Shown piece by piece: positions 49,780 to 62,300 of a stretch of DNA of 64,000 bases (positions within the stretch are counted from its first letter, which is position 1; the number at the start of each line of letters is the position of its first letter). The position numbers and the translations under genes are program-made. Source of the stretch: Diphasiastrum complanatum. Taxonomy: Eukaryota > Streptophyta > Lycopodiopsida > Lycopodiales > Lycopodiaceae. The notes below the pieces were generated by a model. The model was not told where the DNA came from and did no database searches. It saw nothing but the letters and a program-made list of their open reading frames with translations. The DNA is taken from the NCBI GenBank assembly GCA_029204225.1, contig CM055097.1, forward strand, positions 4,126,620-4,190,619. Direction: 5' to 3'.

Positions 49780-52524
49780 GGAGAAAATTCTAAGTTTCCT
49801 TGTTCTAATTTAAGGTTTCAACAAAATCTAGATTTTCAAAGGCGGGGAGGACCAGAAACATTCCATTTCAAGTTGTACGGAGAGAAAGTGAAATTGTATT
49901 CTTTGGAAGCAGAAAAACGGAGGAGTAGTAAAAAAAATTTGACTTGTCAAGGGCCCTAAAGAGCCATTTGTTGTTGCACTCATAAGCAAAAGAGGTAGAT
50001 AGTGGTCCGATAGCACCAAAAGAAAAGGCATAGGATTGGAAATTAGTTTATCGGGAGGAGAGACCAAGTTCCTCTTTGAGGCGAGAGACACTGGTCGAGT
50101 AGATCGAGTTCATGATATGGTCCCAGGTCACTAAGCCTTTACGGATCAAATTTGGACAAATTCGATCAAGGCAAGAGGCTTAAAATTAATGGTAATTGGT
50201 TTAGAGAACTAGAGAGATTCCAAAGTAGAAACAGAATTACCCCCATTCAAAAAAGTAAGCTTGCGCATAAATAGGATAACTCGATGAATGGATTTGAACA
50301 TGGGAGGAAGGGACATAGGGAGGGAGAAGGACGAATGAGTGAACTCGAGAAAGTATGACTGAGGATTGATGAAGTCCTACGAAGGCATGGGAGGCAGAAT
50401 CGTCGTCATCATAAGTGTCCAAGGTTGAGTTGAAGTTAAATTGGAGTGAATTTGACGAAAAAGTAGAGTAAGGGAGGAGATAGAAGGATTGAGGAGCCCA
50501 ACCCCAAAATTTTTAGGAGCCATGTAGATATCCTAGTTCAATAGACTAGGCGTAGAGTTCCAAAAGAATTTTCGAAAAGTATTGGAATTAGAGAGGGAGT
50601 AGGAAGAAGAGAGAAACCAAATAAAAAGAAAGTGAGTGAAATAGGAGGAGATGGTATGCTTGAGAACTATAAGTCTAGCAGCAAAGGAGAGGTCAGAAGA
50701 GTTCTAAGATAAAATTGTGGACCTAATTCTATCAATAATCCAATTAAAATGTTCTTTGATAGAAAGTGAAGCTCCTAGAGGAAAACTCAAGTATCTGAAG
50801 ATGGATTCATGAGGAAGGAGCATTATGAGAGAGAACAAGAAATTCAAATTTCTGATAGTTAATTAACAAGTCAAAGAAATCACATAAATGAGCAAACTTA
50901 AAAATGAGAGAAGGGGTGGAGAAGTAATGCAACTTGATAATACAAGCTAGATCATCAGCAAAGACTTGCAGGCCGAGTGGGACACCCCAAAAAATGAAGG
51001 GATGAAAGGAGGGGGAGGAAGTGAGCTTGTGGAGCTGGAATATAAGGGGTTCCGTAGCGATAACAAAGAGAAAGGGGAAAAGAGGACAACCTTGTCTGAT
51101 GCGACACGAGACAGAGAAGGAAGGAGACAGAACACCTTGAAAAAGAATAGAGGAGAGAGGCTGAGGCAAAAAGTGCTTGGATATTCTTAGTGATGTAGTC
51201 AAAAATTCCAAAAGATGTGCAGCAAGAAAGCAGATAGTTCCAACTAATGCATTCAAAGGCTTTATCAAAGTCAATCTTAAGTAAATGGGCCGGATAATTA
51301 AACCAAAGGGAGGAGTTAATGGCGGACCATACATTTAGGATGTTATCAAATAGGGACCTACCTTTGATATATTCAGCCTAGCTTTTAGAGAGGTGGGAGG
51401 GAATAAGATGAGCAATCCTTCTCGCAATAGCTTTTGCTATGATCTTATACGAAGTGTTAAGCATCGTAAGAGGACGATAATCATAGATACTTTTGGGAAA
51501 CGGGGTCTTAGGAATTAGCTTAATAAGCCCATGAGAGAAAGACGAAATGAAAGAGCTCGAGGAAAGAGCATTATTGGTGGCAAGAAGAAGAGAGGGGCCA
51601 ACCAAATCCCATTGAGCAAGAGAGAAGTCTGGGGTGACGCCGTCAGGTTTTGTATCTACTAAGGCTTTTAAGGCAAGCTCAAGCTCTTCCAAGGTAAGAG
51701 GAGAAGAGAGGGAGTGGAATTCATCTGATGAAAGGGGGCAAGAAAAGGAACAGTAAGAGGGGAGGTCCAAGATAGAAGTCTTTGAAGGGGAGGAAGTCGG
51801 ATTGAACAAACGAGAGTAGTGGTTAGTGAAGATAAGCAAATGGCTTTAGGGCTAGTGAGAGAGATACTGTTAACAGTGAGGCCACATGAGTCCTCCCTCC
51901 TTTGTTGGGCTTTGAGTTTTCTAAAGAAGAAAAAATTCGTTCACTCTGAGGGAGGGATTAGCTATACGAGCTCTCTCTAGGATAATGGTTGAAACTTGAA
52001 AGGATCTGCTTGAGGAACGATTCAAGGTGAGAGGATGAAAATCTCAATAGTCTACTTTGTTTCCGAGTAAAAGAATGAGAGCGCTCAACGATGTCATCAA
52101 GGTTCTTAAGAGGAGAGATAATTGAGGCCAACATGGGACGAAGGGTCCTATTCCAGAGTAGGTTGTTGTTCATGATATACACCGAATGACATTTACAGGG
52201 CTTGGCAGAGAAGAGGTTAAGATGAAGGAAAACAGGTAGGTGACCAAAAAGATATATCATGATGGTTGTCATCGGTTTTGTTTGTTCCAACAAGTAGTAG
52301 GGCCTGTTCGCTGCTCTGAATAGATTCCTAGGTAGTAATCTCATCCTGAAAATCTTTAGAAGTGGACGGAATAAAAGTGCCGACACAGTCGTCCAGGTTC
52401 AAAGTTTATAAAGTAGGAATGGGAATCTTCTCCTTAACATAAGTAGCTTTAAGAGAACATCCATTCGTGGCATCTACTTCCATAAAAGAAGTTAGAGCAA
52501 TGAAGCTATCCATAGAGAGGTAAG
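49780..52524 (-). mobile_element. L1-type LINE, 3' part (split from 58737-60005 by hAT 2)
   Basis: Reading downward from 52524, the sequence continues the LINE frame from 58737 (HEP then YLSMDSFIALTSF), then reaches the RT region and a thumb-like RYLSFPLGASLSIKEHFNWI near 50800-50740. The low-coordinate border, near 49740-49790, is unclear and no poly(A) remnant was seen. A clear endonuclease domain was not found, so the element is probably deleted between ORF1 and RT. Confidence 0.7.
49830..51839 (-). pseudogene. L1-type LINE reverse transcriptase, broken
   Basis: 51839-51378 reads LTLEELELALKALVDTKPDG (the KAPGPDG-like start), then GLIKLIPKTPFPKSIYDYRP, LTMLNTSYKIIAKAIARRIA. The next frames hold YIKGRSLFDNILNVW, then LKIDFDKAFECISWNYL (motif A), SCRIRQGCPLFPFLFVIATE (motif B region) and FADDLACII (catalytic FADD). 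Below 50807 the thumb and a possible C-terminal part follow with more stops. The motif order is complete, but at least three frame changes and several stops show decay. Confidence 0.75.
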
Positions 52525-52532
52525 GTTCATGT
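52525..52532. repeat. left 8-bp target-site duplication of hAT element 2
   Basis: gttcatgt, repeated exactly at 58729-58736. Both copies lie within the LINE sequence. Confidence 0.85.
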
Positions 52533-52764
52533 TAGTGCTCGCCAAAAACATATAATCCATGTTAAAAAGCCTACAAAAAACGAAATTCACCTAACAAAAA
52601 TTTTTGTGTAGGTTTTCAAAACCTACAAGTTTAATTACTTATAGGTAAAAAGCCTATTACTATTTTTAACATAGGTTTTTGGCTTTAAAAAATAAAAAAT
52701 AAAAAAAGTTGTTAGCCTATCAATTTCAAGATTTATAGGTTTTTAATTTTAGTCTACCAGTGAC

Positions 52765-52945
52765 CACCTTAGGAGTCAGGAGTCAAGACTCAAGAGTCAG
52801 GACTTAGCATTGTCGAGCATTGAAATTTGAAGCAATGACTCCGAATGAGCATGGTCATGAGCGAGTCTCAAGTCACGAGTCAGTGGCCATTGGCAACTCA
52901 TGAGTCCAAATTCCAACTCATGGCCATTGGCGAGTCAATCATGAC
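52765..52945. repeat. dense GAGTCA/TGACTC word cluster in the hAT 2 leader
   Basis: gagtca, gactca and close variants occur about nine times in 180 bp, mixed with ggccattggc and catggcc words. This may be a local simple-repeat expansion or a bZIP-type site cluster. Confidence 0.5.
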
Positions 52946-53642
52946 TCATGGCCCATGGCCCGTAGAGGCAAATTGTATAAGCATTTCTACCATATTGTAG
53001 AGGCCATGGTAGAAAATTGAAATGGTTGTGAATCTTGTGATTGTAAACTTGTAACTTAGCCATGACTCATGAGCATTAAATAGCTCTCACAAATTCCAAC
53101 GACACTTGCCACTTGGCAATGGCCAATCAATGCCCGCCCTGCCACTTGTTCACCCACCCTTGCCCCCCTCCCCCCGCAGATTTTCTCTACAGTCGTCTAC
53201 TGAGTACTCTCGTTCGCGTGCTTCCTCTCTCTTTCTTGAAGTCTGTTCATGATTCTTCGCGATTCATCTCTGAGCTCTCTCTCGAATCAGTCTCGAATAA
53301 GAACTTCTATGGCTTGAAGTTCTACGGGTTGTCTGTCTCTCGATCGAAGTCTGTGACCTCCTGTCCATTGCGAATCAGGAATCAGGAATCATAAGATTTA
53401 GAACAATTTAGAAGGATTCAGGAATCAGCACTGAGCATGGAGCACGCTGCTGTAGGGCGCACACTATTCCTCTCTCTCCATCACGATTCAGAGTCTCCGA
53501 GAGCTCCAACGGCCAACCTCCAATTGCCAGCCTCCCTCTCAAATCTTCTGACTCCCGACTCCTAAGTTTCTACTATTCTGACTCCTGAGTTTCTAGAATC
53601 TTCTGTTTTCAGATTCTTGAATTTAGAAGTTTTAACTTCTAA

Positions 53643-53710
53643 TTTTCAGCTCTCATTTTTCAGCGAAATCTGGACTTTTGGTTTTCAGCTCTCATTTTTC
53701 AGCGAAATCA
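53643..53710. repeat. short direct repeat, period 39 bp
   Basis: ttttcagctctcatttttca starts at 53643 and again at 53682, with 28 matching bases. Confidence 0.9.
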
Positions 53711-54332
53711 GGCTGTGCTAGTAGTAAGTACCAGTGGACTCTAAGTAACAGTGGACTCTGGAGCACTGCTTATGGAAATGCACTATGCAGTCACTACAGT
53801 GTGGATTCTGGAATCGTGGATGCTTACTGCTAATTCAGTGCTGAAAGCTCTCTCATTGTCTCTCAATAGCAGAAGGTTTCTAAGTTCTTGAATGTTTCTT
53901 GAATCTTCTAGATACTGAAGTTTGAATTTCCAGCACTATATAGTATAGTCTATGATATGTGAACATGTTCACAGTTCAGCCAATACTTGTAAGTTGTCAG
54001 TGACTAGTCATTACTTTACAAATTGCTACTAACTAGTACTAGTGGCTTGTGTTGGCTGCAGCTTGTGTCTGCACTGTGTGCTCTAGAGTCCGGTGACCTC
54101 CTGTCTCCCTATCAGTGCATTAGGAATCAAGATTCAAGATTCAGTAATGGGCATCAATAAATAAGACACCTTGCTTTCTTTGGAGGCTGAAATGACACTC
54201 TCTAAATTTTGAAATCAGAATTTTTTCATGCATTGTAAAGTATAGACTCCTGCAGTCTCTAAGCTTTTTCTCAGTCTTAAACATTTTACAAATTAGAATT
54301 TGGTGCAGGCAACAACCACTCAGGAAAGAATC

Positions 54333-54506
<174 letters not shown>

Positions 54507-55021
54507 TTGGTGCTCTTTGACCTCTCTGGACAGTGGAGTCTAAATCATGTTTGGTGTTGTGTGATTATGAAGCAGTCACTCTTGCTGTTGTGTGGTTATG
54601 AAGAAATACAAGCATTCAGCAGATGCTGTAACTTGTAAGTCATCTTCAGTTGTAAGGAAATATATTGATATCTATGAAAATTTATGTCTAATGACTAATA
54701 TGATTTGTGCTGGTTTTAGGAGCTTTTACCATGTAATCTGTTTTTCATGCACTGATTAATTGTGCTAGTTTTATTTGCTTTTAAGGTCTGGTCATTACAA
54801 AGTAAATGATAAATCTGAATGCTTAAGATATTACCCTTACATTGTTGAAGTTTCTCACTACTTAGTTTTCTTGTTATGCTACAATTTTATTTATTTCGAA
54901 TCGAAGTTCATTAACTGTAGTTTCATTCTATAGTCTACTTACTTGTTTTTAGTAAAAAATCTTCTGTTTTAAAGTATATCCCTTTAGGTCTATAATATTT
55001 TGTTTTATCACTTCGTAGATC

Positions 55022-57228
55022 ATGTCTAAATGTCAAAAGACTCTTTTCAGTATTCCTGGCTTTGAAAAAGTTAATGTTCTTGATACGTCTAATAAAGTTC
55101 CAAGTGCAGTAGGTAGTTCTACTGATGATCCTATTGATTTAACTGATATTAATTTAGATGGAAAATCCATAGAGGAAGTTGATCAAATTATAAAGCTATC
55201 AAAGCTTGGTGTCCTAGTTGGAAGGACACATTTCCATGGGTTAGATTCGATAAAACCATTGGTCGTGTTTTCTGTACAGTGTGTGAAAAAGATCGTAATA
55301 ATCGTACAGAATATGGTAGAAATGGTTCTGTAAATATCAAACTTAGTGCTATTAATAATCATGCAAAGTCTGAATCACATAAGATTTCTAACTGGGTTGT
55401 GAAGGATGGCAGGAAATCTTTTGAAGAAGGAATGAAGAAGCAAGCTCTAAGTGTGGATACCTCTGTACAACATCTTTTTCGTTCGGCATATTTTATTGCT
55501 AAACATAATTTTGCTTTCACAGATTTTGATGATATTCTGATCTATTTACGGGCATCTCATGCTCCCGATGTCCCTCGTGGTATATATGAGAATGGTAAAG
55601 CATGTGCTATTTTTATCAAGTATCTTAGTATTGCGTTTAAAGAGTCTATATTGACTAAAATTAAATTTAGTAAATATTATAGTGTCATGATAGATGAGTC
55701 CACATATCATTCTTCTGAGAAACACCTTATAATCTATGTTTGCTTCATGGAAAATAGCTATCCTTGTGTGACATTTTTTGAGTTATGTGATGTGAATGAT
55801 GAATCAGGTTTAGGCATATTTGAAGTTGTAAAAAAACTATTATTAGCCAACGGATTGTCTTTAGTTGATTATGTTGGTTTTGGTTCTGATGGTGCATCAT
55901 CCATGGTTGGATCTAGAGTTGGAGTTGCTACTTTGTTCAAGAAACATTCTCCATTCATGACTGCTATTCATTGCATTGCACACAAGACTAACTTGTGTGT
56001 TGTTAATGCAATTAAGAAGAGCGATTTTGCTAGACATGTAGGCTAAGTTGTAAGTTTTGTAGCTAGTATATTTTCTCGTAGTAGTAAAAGAATTGAAAAA
56101 CTCAAGGTTTTAGAAGAAGAGTTTGACTATTCTATCGAGAAGCTTAAAAAACTTCATAAAATTCGTTGGCTTAGTAGGCAACAAGTTCTTTCAAGATTTT
56201 GTGATGTTTTAGAGCCTTTGTTAGCTTACTTGCAAGAAGAAGATCAAATTACTTTTTCAAAAGTGGCTAATTTTAAACTTATTTATTCCATTCATTTTTT
56301 GGTTGATATTTTAGGATACATGAATTTTCTTAGTAAGATGTTTTAGATGGAGTTTGTGGATGTTACCATTGTCTTTGGTCTTGTTGAGAGTGAGGTATGT
56401 ACCATTCAATTAGAGTTTATTGAAGATCCTATTATTGACATTAATTCTTATCAAATGGATAGTCGTGGATATCCTATTATTCCTGATTATGGTCCTAAGA
56501 AGGATTATCTTGCAGCATTACGAGGAGCACTTAAAGGTAACTTCTATATGAGTACAGTGATAGATAGAGATATTGATGGAACTGACTTACAAAGTGCTAT
56601 AGATTTTCAGAAACAGTTTTTGAGTTTTATCATAAAAAATTTGAAGAAACGTTCTATAGATAGTAAAATTCTTTCACCGTTGAAAATTTTATCTCCTTGT
56701 GTTTTTCCTTTGGGTGGATATCGTGAGTTGAAAAGCTTTGGTGATGATGATGTTGATAACTTGGTAAACTTTTATGGAAAATCTAAAAAATTGGACAACA
56801 ATAATGAAACTATAGAACCTTTTATAGATAGTTTATCATTTAGACGAGAGTTTACCAGATTTAAAATGCAAGTTTCAAATGAATGGAAAGGTAAGAGTTT
56901 GAGAGAAACTTGGTTGAACATTGGATCTAATGAAACTTGGCGAGAAAAATACTCTAATATGTTAAAATTAGGTAAATTTGCTTTGTTACAATGTTCTAGC
57001 ACTACAACATGTGAGAGAGGGTTTAGTATGAAAAACTGGATCAAAGATAAATTACGTAATTCTTTGTCTACTTCAAATGTTGATGATCTTATGCGTATAT
57101 GCATAGAAGGCCCTCCATTAGACGATTCCATGGATTTTTCTCATGCTATCAAATTGTGGAAAAAAGATACGTCAACAAGCCGACATATATATGGTTATTG
57201 TGAACCTAGTTCTTCAGTCCAGGTATGA
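55022..57228 (+). pseudogene. hAT transposase, TTF-finger/ZNF862-like type, broken
   Basis: An acceptor-like tcgtag precedes the ATG at 55022. The N-terminus (MSKCQKTLFSIPGF, acidic DDPIDLTDINLDG) is in one frame. After a shift near 55185-55195 the TTF-type finger begins (AIKAWCPSWKDTFPWVRFDK, then CTVCEKD). Further on come YSVMIDESTYHSSEKHLIIY (catalytic-core Asp strand), GFGSDGASSMVGSRVGVATL and HCIAHKTNLCVVNA. TAA at 56044-56046 and TAG at 56344-56346 interrupt the same frame, with KLHKIRWLSRQQVLSRFCDV between them. The C-terminus carries the hAT dimerisation block (LQCSSTTTCERGFSMKNWIK). Three lesions, otherwise about 720 codons of readable transposase. Confidence 0.8.
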
Positions 57229-58728
57229 TTTCTCTACATTATGCTATGTAAAACTATAACTTTTCATCATAATAGTTTTTCAAATTTTTAAACATGTAAA
57301 ATTTATAAATGGTCGTCAAGTGATTCTGCTCTGACTCCAAATGCTAGATAGGGACCTGAATTCGCCGAATTTAAATCACTATTCTCCTTACCTGTACGTG
57401 TTGAAGAATGAAGGATCTGGTGGCCAACTGACGCTCTAATTTAAGGACAGAAATCTTGTTGAAAATCGCCTATAATTGGGCCAAGGAACTTGCTGAAATT
57501 AGGCAGAATATCTTACATGCTTTTGCTTCAATATTCAATGTGGATTTGGACGAGAAAAGATAGTAGGTGGATGACTTGACTTCTGCCCAAGACAACTTTC
57601 TCCATCTCCTAAAGTTCTAACAACAAACCCTACATGCAACTCAAGATTTCTAAATAAAACTTACATGCAACGTATGAATCACAAAGGTTGATACTTATAG
57701 GCTCTGGCTGAGTTTTGTACACAGAATAATCTGATTTCTGCTCATGGTCAAAGACTAAAAACGTGCATGCAAGTATCTTATAAGATCCCAACAAATAAAA
57801 TTTCAATGTTAAATAGAGAAGACTCCCCTCAGATTTGGAAGGCAAAATTCAGAAGGATTAGGGCCTAGGCACATTTCTTAGGGCAATCTGAGAATTTTTC
57901 GTAAGAGGATTGTACACAAGGGTCCGCCACCAAAGAAAAATCCAAACGAATTTTTCATCTCACATTTTGTCTACTTTGTTAGAATCAATATGAATAATGT
58001 AAGTGGTTATCTTAGTATCACATTTAAATGTCATTAGTAGTGGATTTGAGTTCTATATGCAATGCAGTTAACACTCTAATAAAATATTTAATATTTTCTT
58101 TTCTCATATTTTTGTTAGCTAATGTCTTATCAATTTTGTATTCCCTATTTGTTTGACATTCATATGATTATTGTTAGTTAGCTGATTTCTAGAGACTTGA
58201 GGCAATAATGTTTGAGGCTTGAGCTGAAATTTTTGAATTGAACGTGATATCTAAGTTTCACATACATAATCAATGCTCTTCTGAGGCCAGTATCTATATA
58301 TGTGATATTTTGCATTATGTTACATTGTGTTATCAATAAGGATAATTTTCAAAACATTAGAAGCTCACTGATATCATTCTATTTAGGTTATTTGTGAGTT
58401 AAAATTGTTGAAAGATATTTACTTTTTAGAGCACAGAACAATGTAGATTTTGGATTTGAGAAAAACCTGTACTCGGATTTCCGCAACGTTTGACGCTGTG
58501 ATCATCCAATATGATAGAAATTTAATATTAAAAGCTTTTAGCGACATTTGAAATTTGTCAGTTATAGGCTTTTGGCCGTCTTAAATTTTTCACTTTTAGG
58601 CTTTTGGTCACCTAAATTTTTCTTTTAAGGTTTCGAGCTTTCAACATTTTCAAAAGCCTAATGGGTGTAATGCCCAATAGGTTTTATGTAAGGTTGAAAA
58701 AATGTTTTCCACAAGCGCTGGAGCGCTG

Positions 58729-58736
58729 GTTCATGT
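58729..58736. repeat. right 8-bp target-site duplication of hAT element 2
   Basis: gttcatgt, identical to 52525-52532. Confidence 0.85.
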
Positions 58737-59760
58737 AGACATGTAACTAAATGATCTTTCGCTTTTGAGTCTTTGCCATCGCTGCTAATTTGCTTCTCTA
58801 TTTGAGTGTACATTGATGGTAGGAGCAAGATCTCTGTTTCTGTCAGGGGATGAAAACTGTCTTTATTCCCATTAACTGTGGGCTTGTTTATAGCTTCATC
58901 CATTCTCTCTTGGTCGACCAACAGTACCCTATCAGCACTAGAGTTGCTCGCTGTGCTCTTGGTACTCGAAGAAACAGTTTTGGCCGAAGAGGAAAGACTG
59001 AGCCTTCTCAGTTGTAACGTGGAAGGGCTGTCCGAGTCGTAGGAAGAAGCAATATTGCAGAGTGTATCTTCATTAGGGTCAGATTTGTAAAAGTGAGAGC
59101 TAGGAGGAGAGCGATCGTCTTTGAGGGAGCTCTCAGCCCAGTTGGTATTGCGGGAACTACCAAGATTTGCTGAATTTAAAACCAAAGACAGCTGAGTTTT
59201 TAAATCTAAAAGGAGAAGCAAGAAGAACCTCCATGGCACCCAATTTAGAGCTGAAGTGAAATAAGAAACAGTTGGAAGCCAATGAATGAAATAAAGCATT
59301 TGGAATGAGAGGCGATGACCTGAAAAACAAAATCATTGAAAGAAGAAGGGTCCGGGGAGTGAGCGCCAAAGTAGAAGACCACCGAGGTGTCAAAAAGAGA
59401 GGCATGTGAAGCAAAAAGGGCTTCAAGGTCAGGCAGAAAGGCAAGCGAGGCGGAGTCTTCTACAGCCTTGCAGGAATCCTTGGTTACGTTCACTTCTTTC
59501 AAACTTGACCATTTATCCATAAAAAAAGAAAGGGATCTATCTTTAAGGATATCAGCAAAAGAAACAGAGGGGTTGAATGTTAACGGAGTGGGAAGGAGGC
59601 CTCCTGAATTGATAGGCAAGTTATTAGGAGAACTAATAAAAGGAGGGATAGCTTCAGATTTATCAGAAGGGGAGGCAGAGCGAATAAACCTATTTATACG
59701 GGGAGGATGAGCCGTTTTGTCACGAAGGTTGAGAGCTTGAGAAGCGAGGTTATTAGCCAT
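58737..59760 (-). pseudogene. LINE ORF1-like protein, frameshifted and split by hAT 2
   Basis: ATG at 59760 opens MANNLASQALNLRDKTAHPP. SVSFADILKD near 59565 is the short S-[FW]-A-D-[IV]-L-K motif of plant LINE ORF1 proteins and matches SSWADVLKG in the ORF1 at 19.3 kb. After PDLEALFASHASLFDTSVVF the frame changes near 59250-59300. A Ser-rich part follows (RRLSLSSSAKTVSSSTKSTA), then DSKAKDHLVTCLHEP, where the hAT lies. Across the insertion the frame continues YLSMDSFIALTSFMEVDATN at 52.5 kb. ORF1 proteins bind element RNA. No zinc knuckle was seen. Confidence 0.6.
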
Positions 59761-60005
59761 GGAAGACCGTGAGTAAGCCGACTCCCAACAGGCTGCAGAA
59801 CCAAAACAGGAAAGGCACCAAAATCTAGAACTTAGGAAAGGCGAAAAGCAGGGAGACAGAGAGGCAGAAGCACGTCGCTGGAACAAGAAGTCAGCAAGAT
59901 AGTAAGAAAGTGGTAGAAAACACTATGAATTCCAAGAAGCGGCCATAAAAAATAAAGTAAATTCTTCGCCATCGCCATCGCCATCGCCATCGCCATCGCC
60001 ATCGC
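58737..60005 (-). mobile_element. L1-type LINE, 5' part with ORF1
   Basis: Leader (about 59950-59761), ORF1 start at 59760 and most of ORF1 lie here. The frame then stops at the hAT 2 border and resumes at 52524. A (GCCATC)n run at the upstream edge may mark the 5' boundary. Confidence 0.65.
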
Positions 60006-60020
60006 TCCTGCTCCTGCTCC
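59967..60020. repeat. (GCCATC)n then (CTCCTG)n hexanucleotide run
   Basis: About six units of gccatc, then two to three of ctcctg. A hexamer run at the edge of a LINE leader is compatible with a 5' junction. Confidence 0.9.
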
Positions 60021-60622
60021 GCCATAGTGCCTGTTTGTCCTTATAGAATTTTTAATAGAGTTTCAAAAACTAAGTTTGACTATTACTTGAATGCCAAGTG
60101 TTGGAGTATCGGAAATGAGTGTCCATGAACTCACATAAAGATGTCTAGAACATGATGAAGAATTGCATGGACAATGCAAGGCATCCATACAACAAAGAAA
60201 AAATTTGTCCTATTGAATATCGGAAATGGAATTATAACATGCAATAAAGAAAACCATATGAAATATGGTAATGACATGAAAATACAGAAGCATGCTTCTT
60301 GGATTAGTCATAATCCAAACAAATAATTCGTAATAATCTCTCTCAAAAGTTGAGTAGACACATGTTATTGCCATGTAAACTAATGCTAGTCTTTAGTTTC
60401 CAAGATTGTTGACATAAACTAGAAACTAGTACTATAACTAGCAATCCTTGTATTATAGGATCAATGCTCAATCTATACATTTTCTAAAATACAAGTATGA
60501 TTGTGGACTGTAAAATAGTTGTATGTTGTTCTCATTGTAGGTTTCTAGTAGAAGGAAAGAGCAAGCTTTTTGACCTTAAGTAGTTAATAACATACATATG
60601 TCCAATTTACTCATTTTAACAA
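60021..60622. other. no recognised feature
   Basis: AT-rich spacer between the LINE and R2. tgttggagtatcgg near 60099 resembles an LTR start but has no partner. Confidence 0.4.
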
Positions 60623-61104
60623 TGTTGGAGGGTTTGCGGATATCGAGCCAACCCTACTTCATAATTAGATTCTTCATTTATTAGTAGTTAATAAGTGTGA
60701 GAGATTTGGCACCTGCATGTGTAAGTCCAACCCGATAATCACATAGTTGTTTAATTGATTAGAAGTTAATAAAAGGACTTTAGGTCAAATTGTGGGAATG
60801 AAATATCGTAGGGCCTATTAGTCAAGCTAGTGAATAAAAGTGGGTTCCCCCTAATTTCAAAATTCAAATAAGGAGGGAGTTAGTAATTGGCCAATAGGCT
60901 TTGAGGCCAACTGCCCTACAATCCACTATAAATAGTGGTTCTTTGTAATTCATTTCTTGTGTTCAATTAAGAAGGTGGAAACTCTACCAAATTGCAATTG
61001 GATGTCCTTGCTATTTCTTTCTTGTTCCATTTCTCATGTTTTCTTATGATCTTGTTATTACTTAGATTTGCTAATTGTTGGATTTAAATCCTGTTATGGT
61101 TTTT

Positions 61105-61182
<78 letters not shown>

Positions 61183-61372
61183 TAAGCTTGATGTTGAAGT
61201 CTAGGATTAACTGATCGTAGTGTTAGATGTTGAATCACAAGCATGTGTTTGAATTTGATTTATGCTATTGCTCTCATGGGGAACGAATCTTCACATGACA
61301 TGTAAAGAATCCTCTTCATTTCTTGATGCTTTGCAAGTGCTTAGATTTAGGATTGAAGGTGGATAAGAAAGC
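60623..61372 (+). mobile_element. LTR-like dispersed repeat R2, plus-strand copy
   Basis: Starts TGTTGGAGGG and carries ccactataaatagtgg (a TATA box in a small palindrome) near 60930, with the conserved gtggaaactctaccaaattg after it. A (GT)n(GA)n tract lies at 61104-61178, and homology to the inverted copy at 44.3-45.2 kb ends near 61372. It could be a solo LTR. No primer site was recognised directly after it. Confidence 0.6.
61104..61178. repeat. compound (GT)n(GA)n microsatellite inside R2
   Basis: GT run at 61104-61128 and GA run at 61128-61178, at the same position as the CT/CA compound tract in the inverted R2 copy. Confidence 0.95.
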
Positions 61373-62300
61373 CCGGTACAATTTTGACACCGAGAGCTAC
61401 GCAATTTTTTTTTTTTTAGCATGTTTGTGATGCTTGGATGGATATTAGCTTGCATATAGGCATTGTGGTTTTTGCATAGTAGTGTTAAAGTTGCATTTTT
61501 GGATTAATTTTGGATAAATTTTTCATGTTTTGTGTGGATTTCTTGCTTGTAATCAGTTGTAATTAATGAGCAAGGAGGGTTAGACAGAACACCATTTCTA
61601 AGATCCATTTGGATCTGAAGAAATAGGAGAAACCATAAAAATCTTTCATTTTCTACAATTTGGAGACAAAAGCAGGTAAATTCTTCATCAAACACTAATA
61701 ACTTTCAGTTCCCTTGCAACCAACCTTCACTGACTTGTAGGCAAGACCACCCTGATGTAGAGAATCTACAGTTTGAAGGGCGAGGTTACTTTCCAGTCGT
61801 TTTCCATAAACTAAAGAAAAAACTGCCAAAAACCCCTAAAAACCAAAAAATACTAAAAAATACTAAAAAATAACCTTCATCTATTCTATTGTAGCTAGAT
61901 CTAACCCGGACCTATCCACAGCCAGGTTGATGACGGTTAGATCTGAACATAGGAGGTAAAGGAATTGTTCTCTAAGTTTCTGATAACCTTTTGCATGGAA
62001 ACTTCACTTTTTTACAAGAATATCATATAACAAAGGAAAACCTTCACTAGTGTCATCAATCAATTCTTTATACTATGTTTGGTAATCAGTGAGTTAGGCA
62101 AGAGTTAATTCAAGGTTATGTCTTTTAAGATGCAGTTCTATCACTTACACTCTCATTGATGAATCTATTTTATGATGTTTGATAATGAAGTATTGTTTCT
62201 ACCATATTGATTCTACCATATCATCATCCATGTTGTTTTTGTTTTGTTTTAACATGTATTAAATATTGCATGATGTTTTCAACGTTTATAGTATTATGAG
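61373..62300. other. no recognised feature
   Basis: AT-rich sequence, no motif on either strand. Confidence 0.45.
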
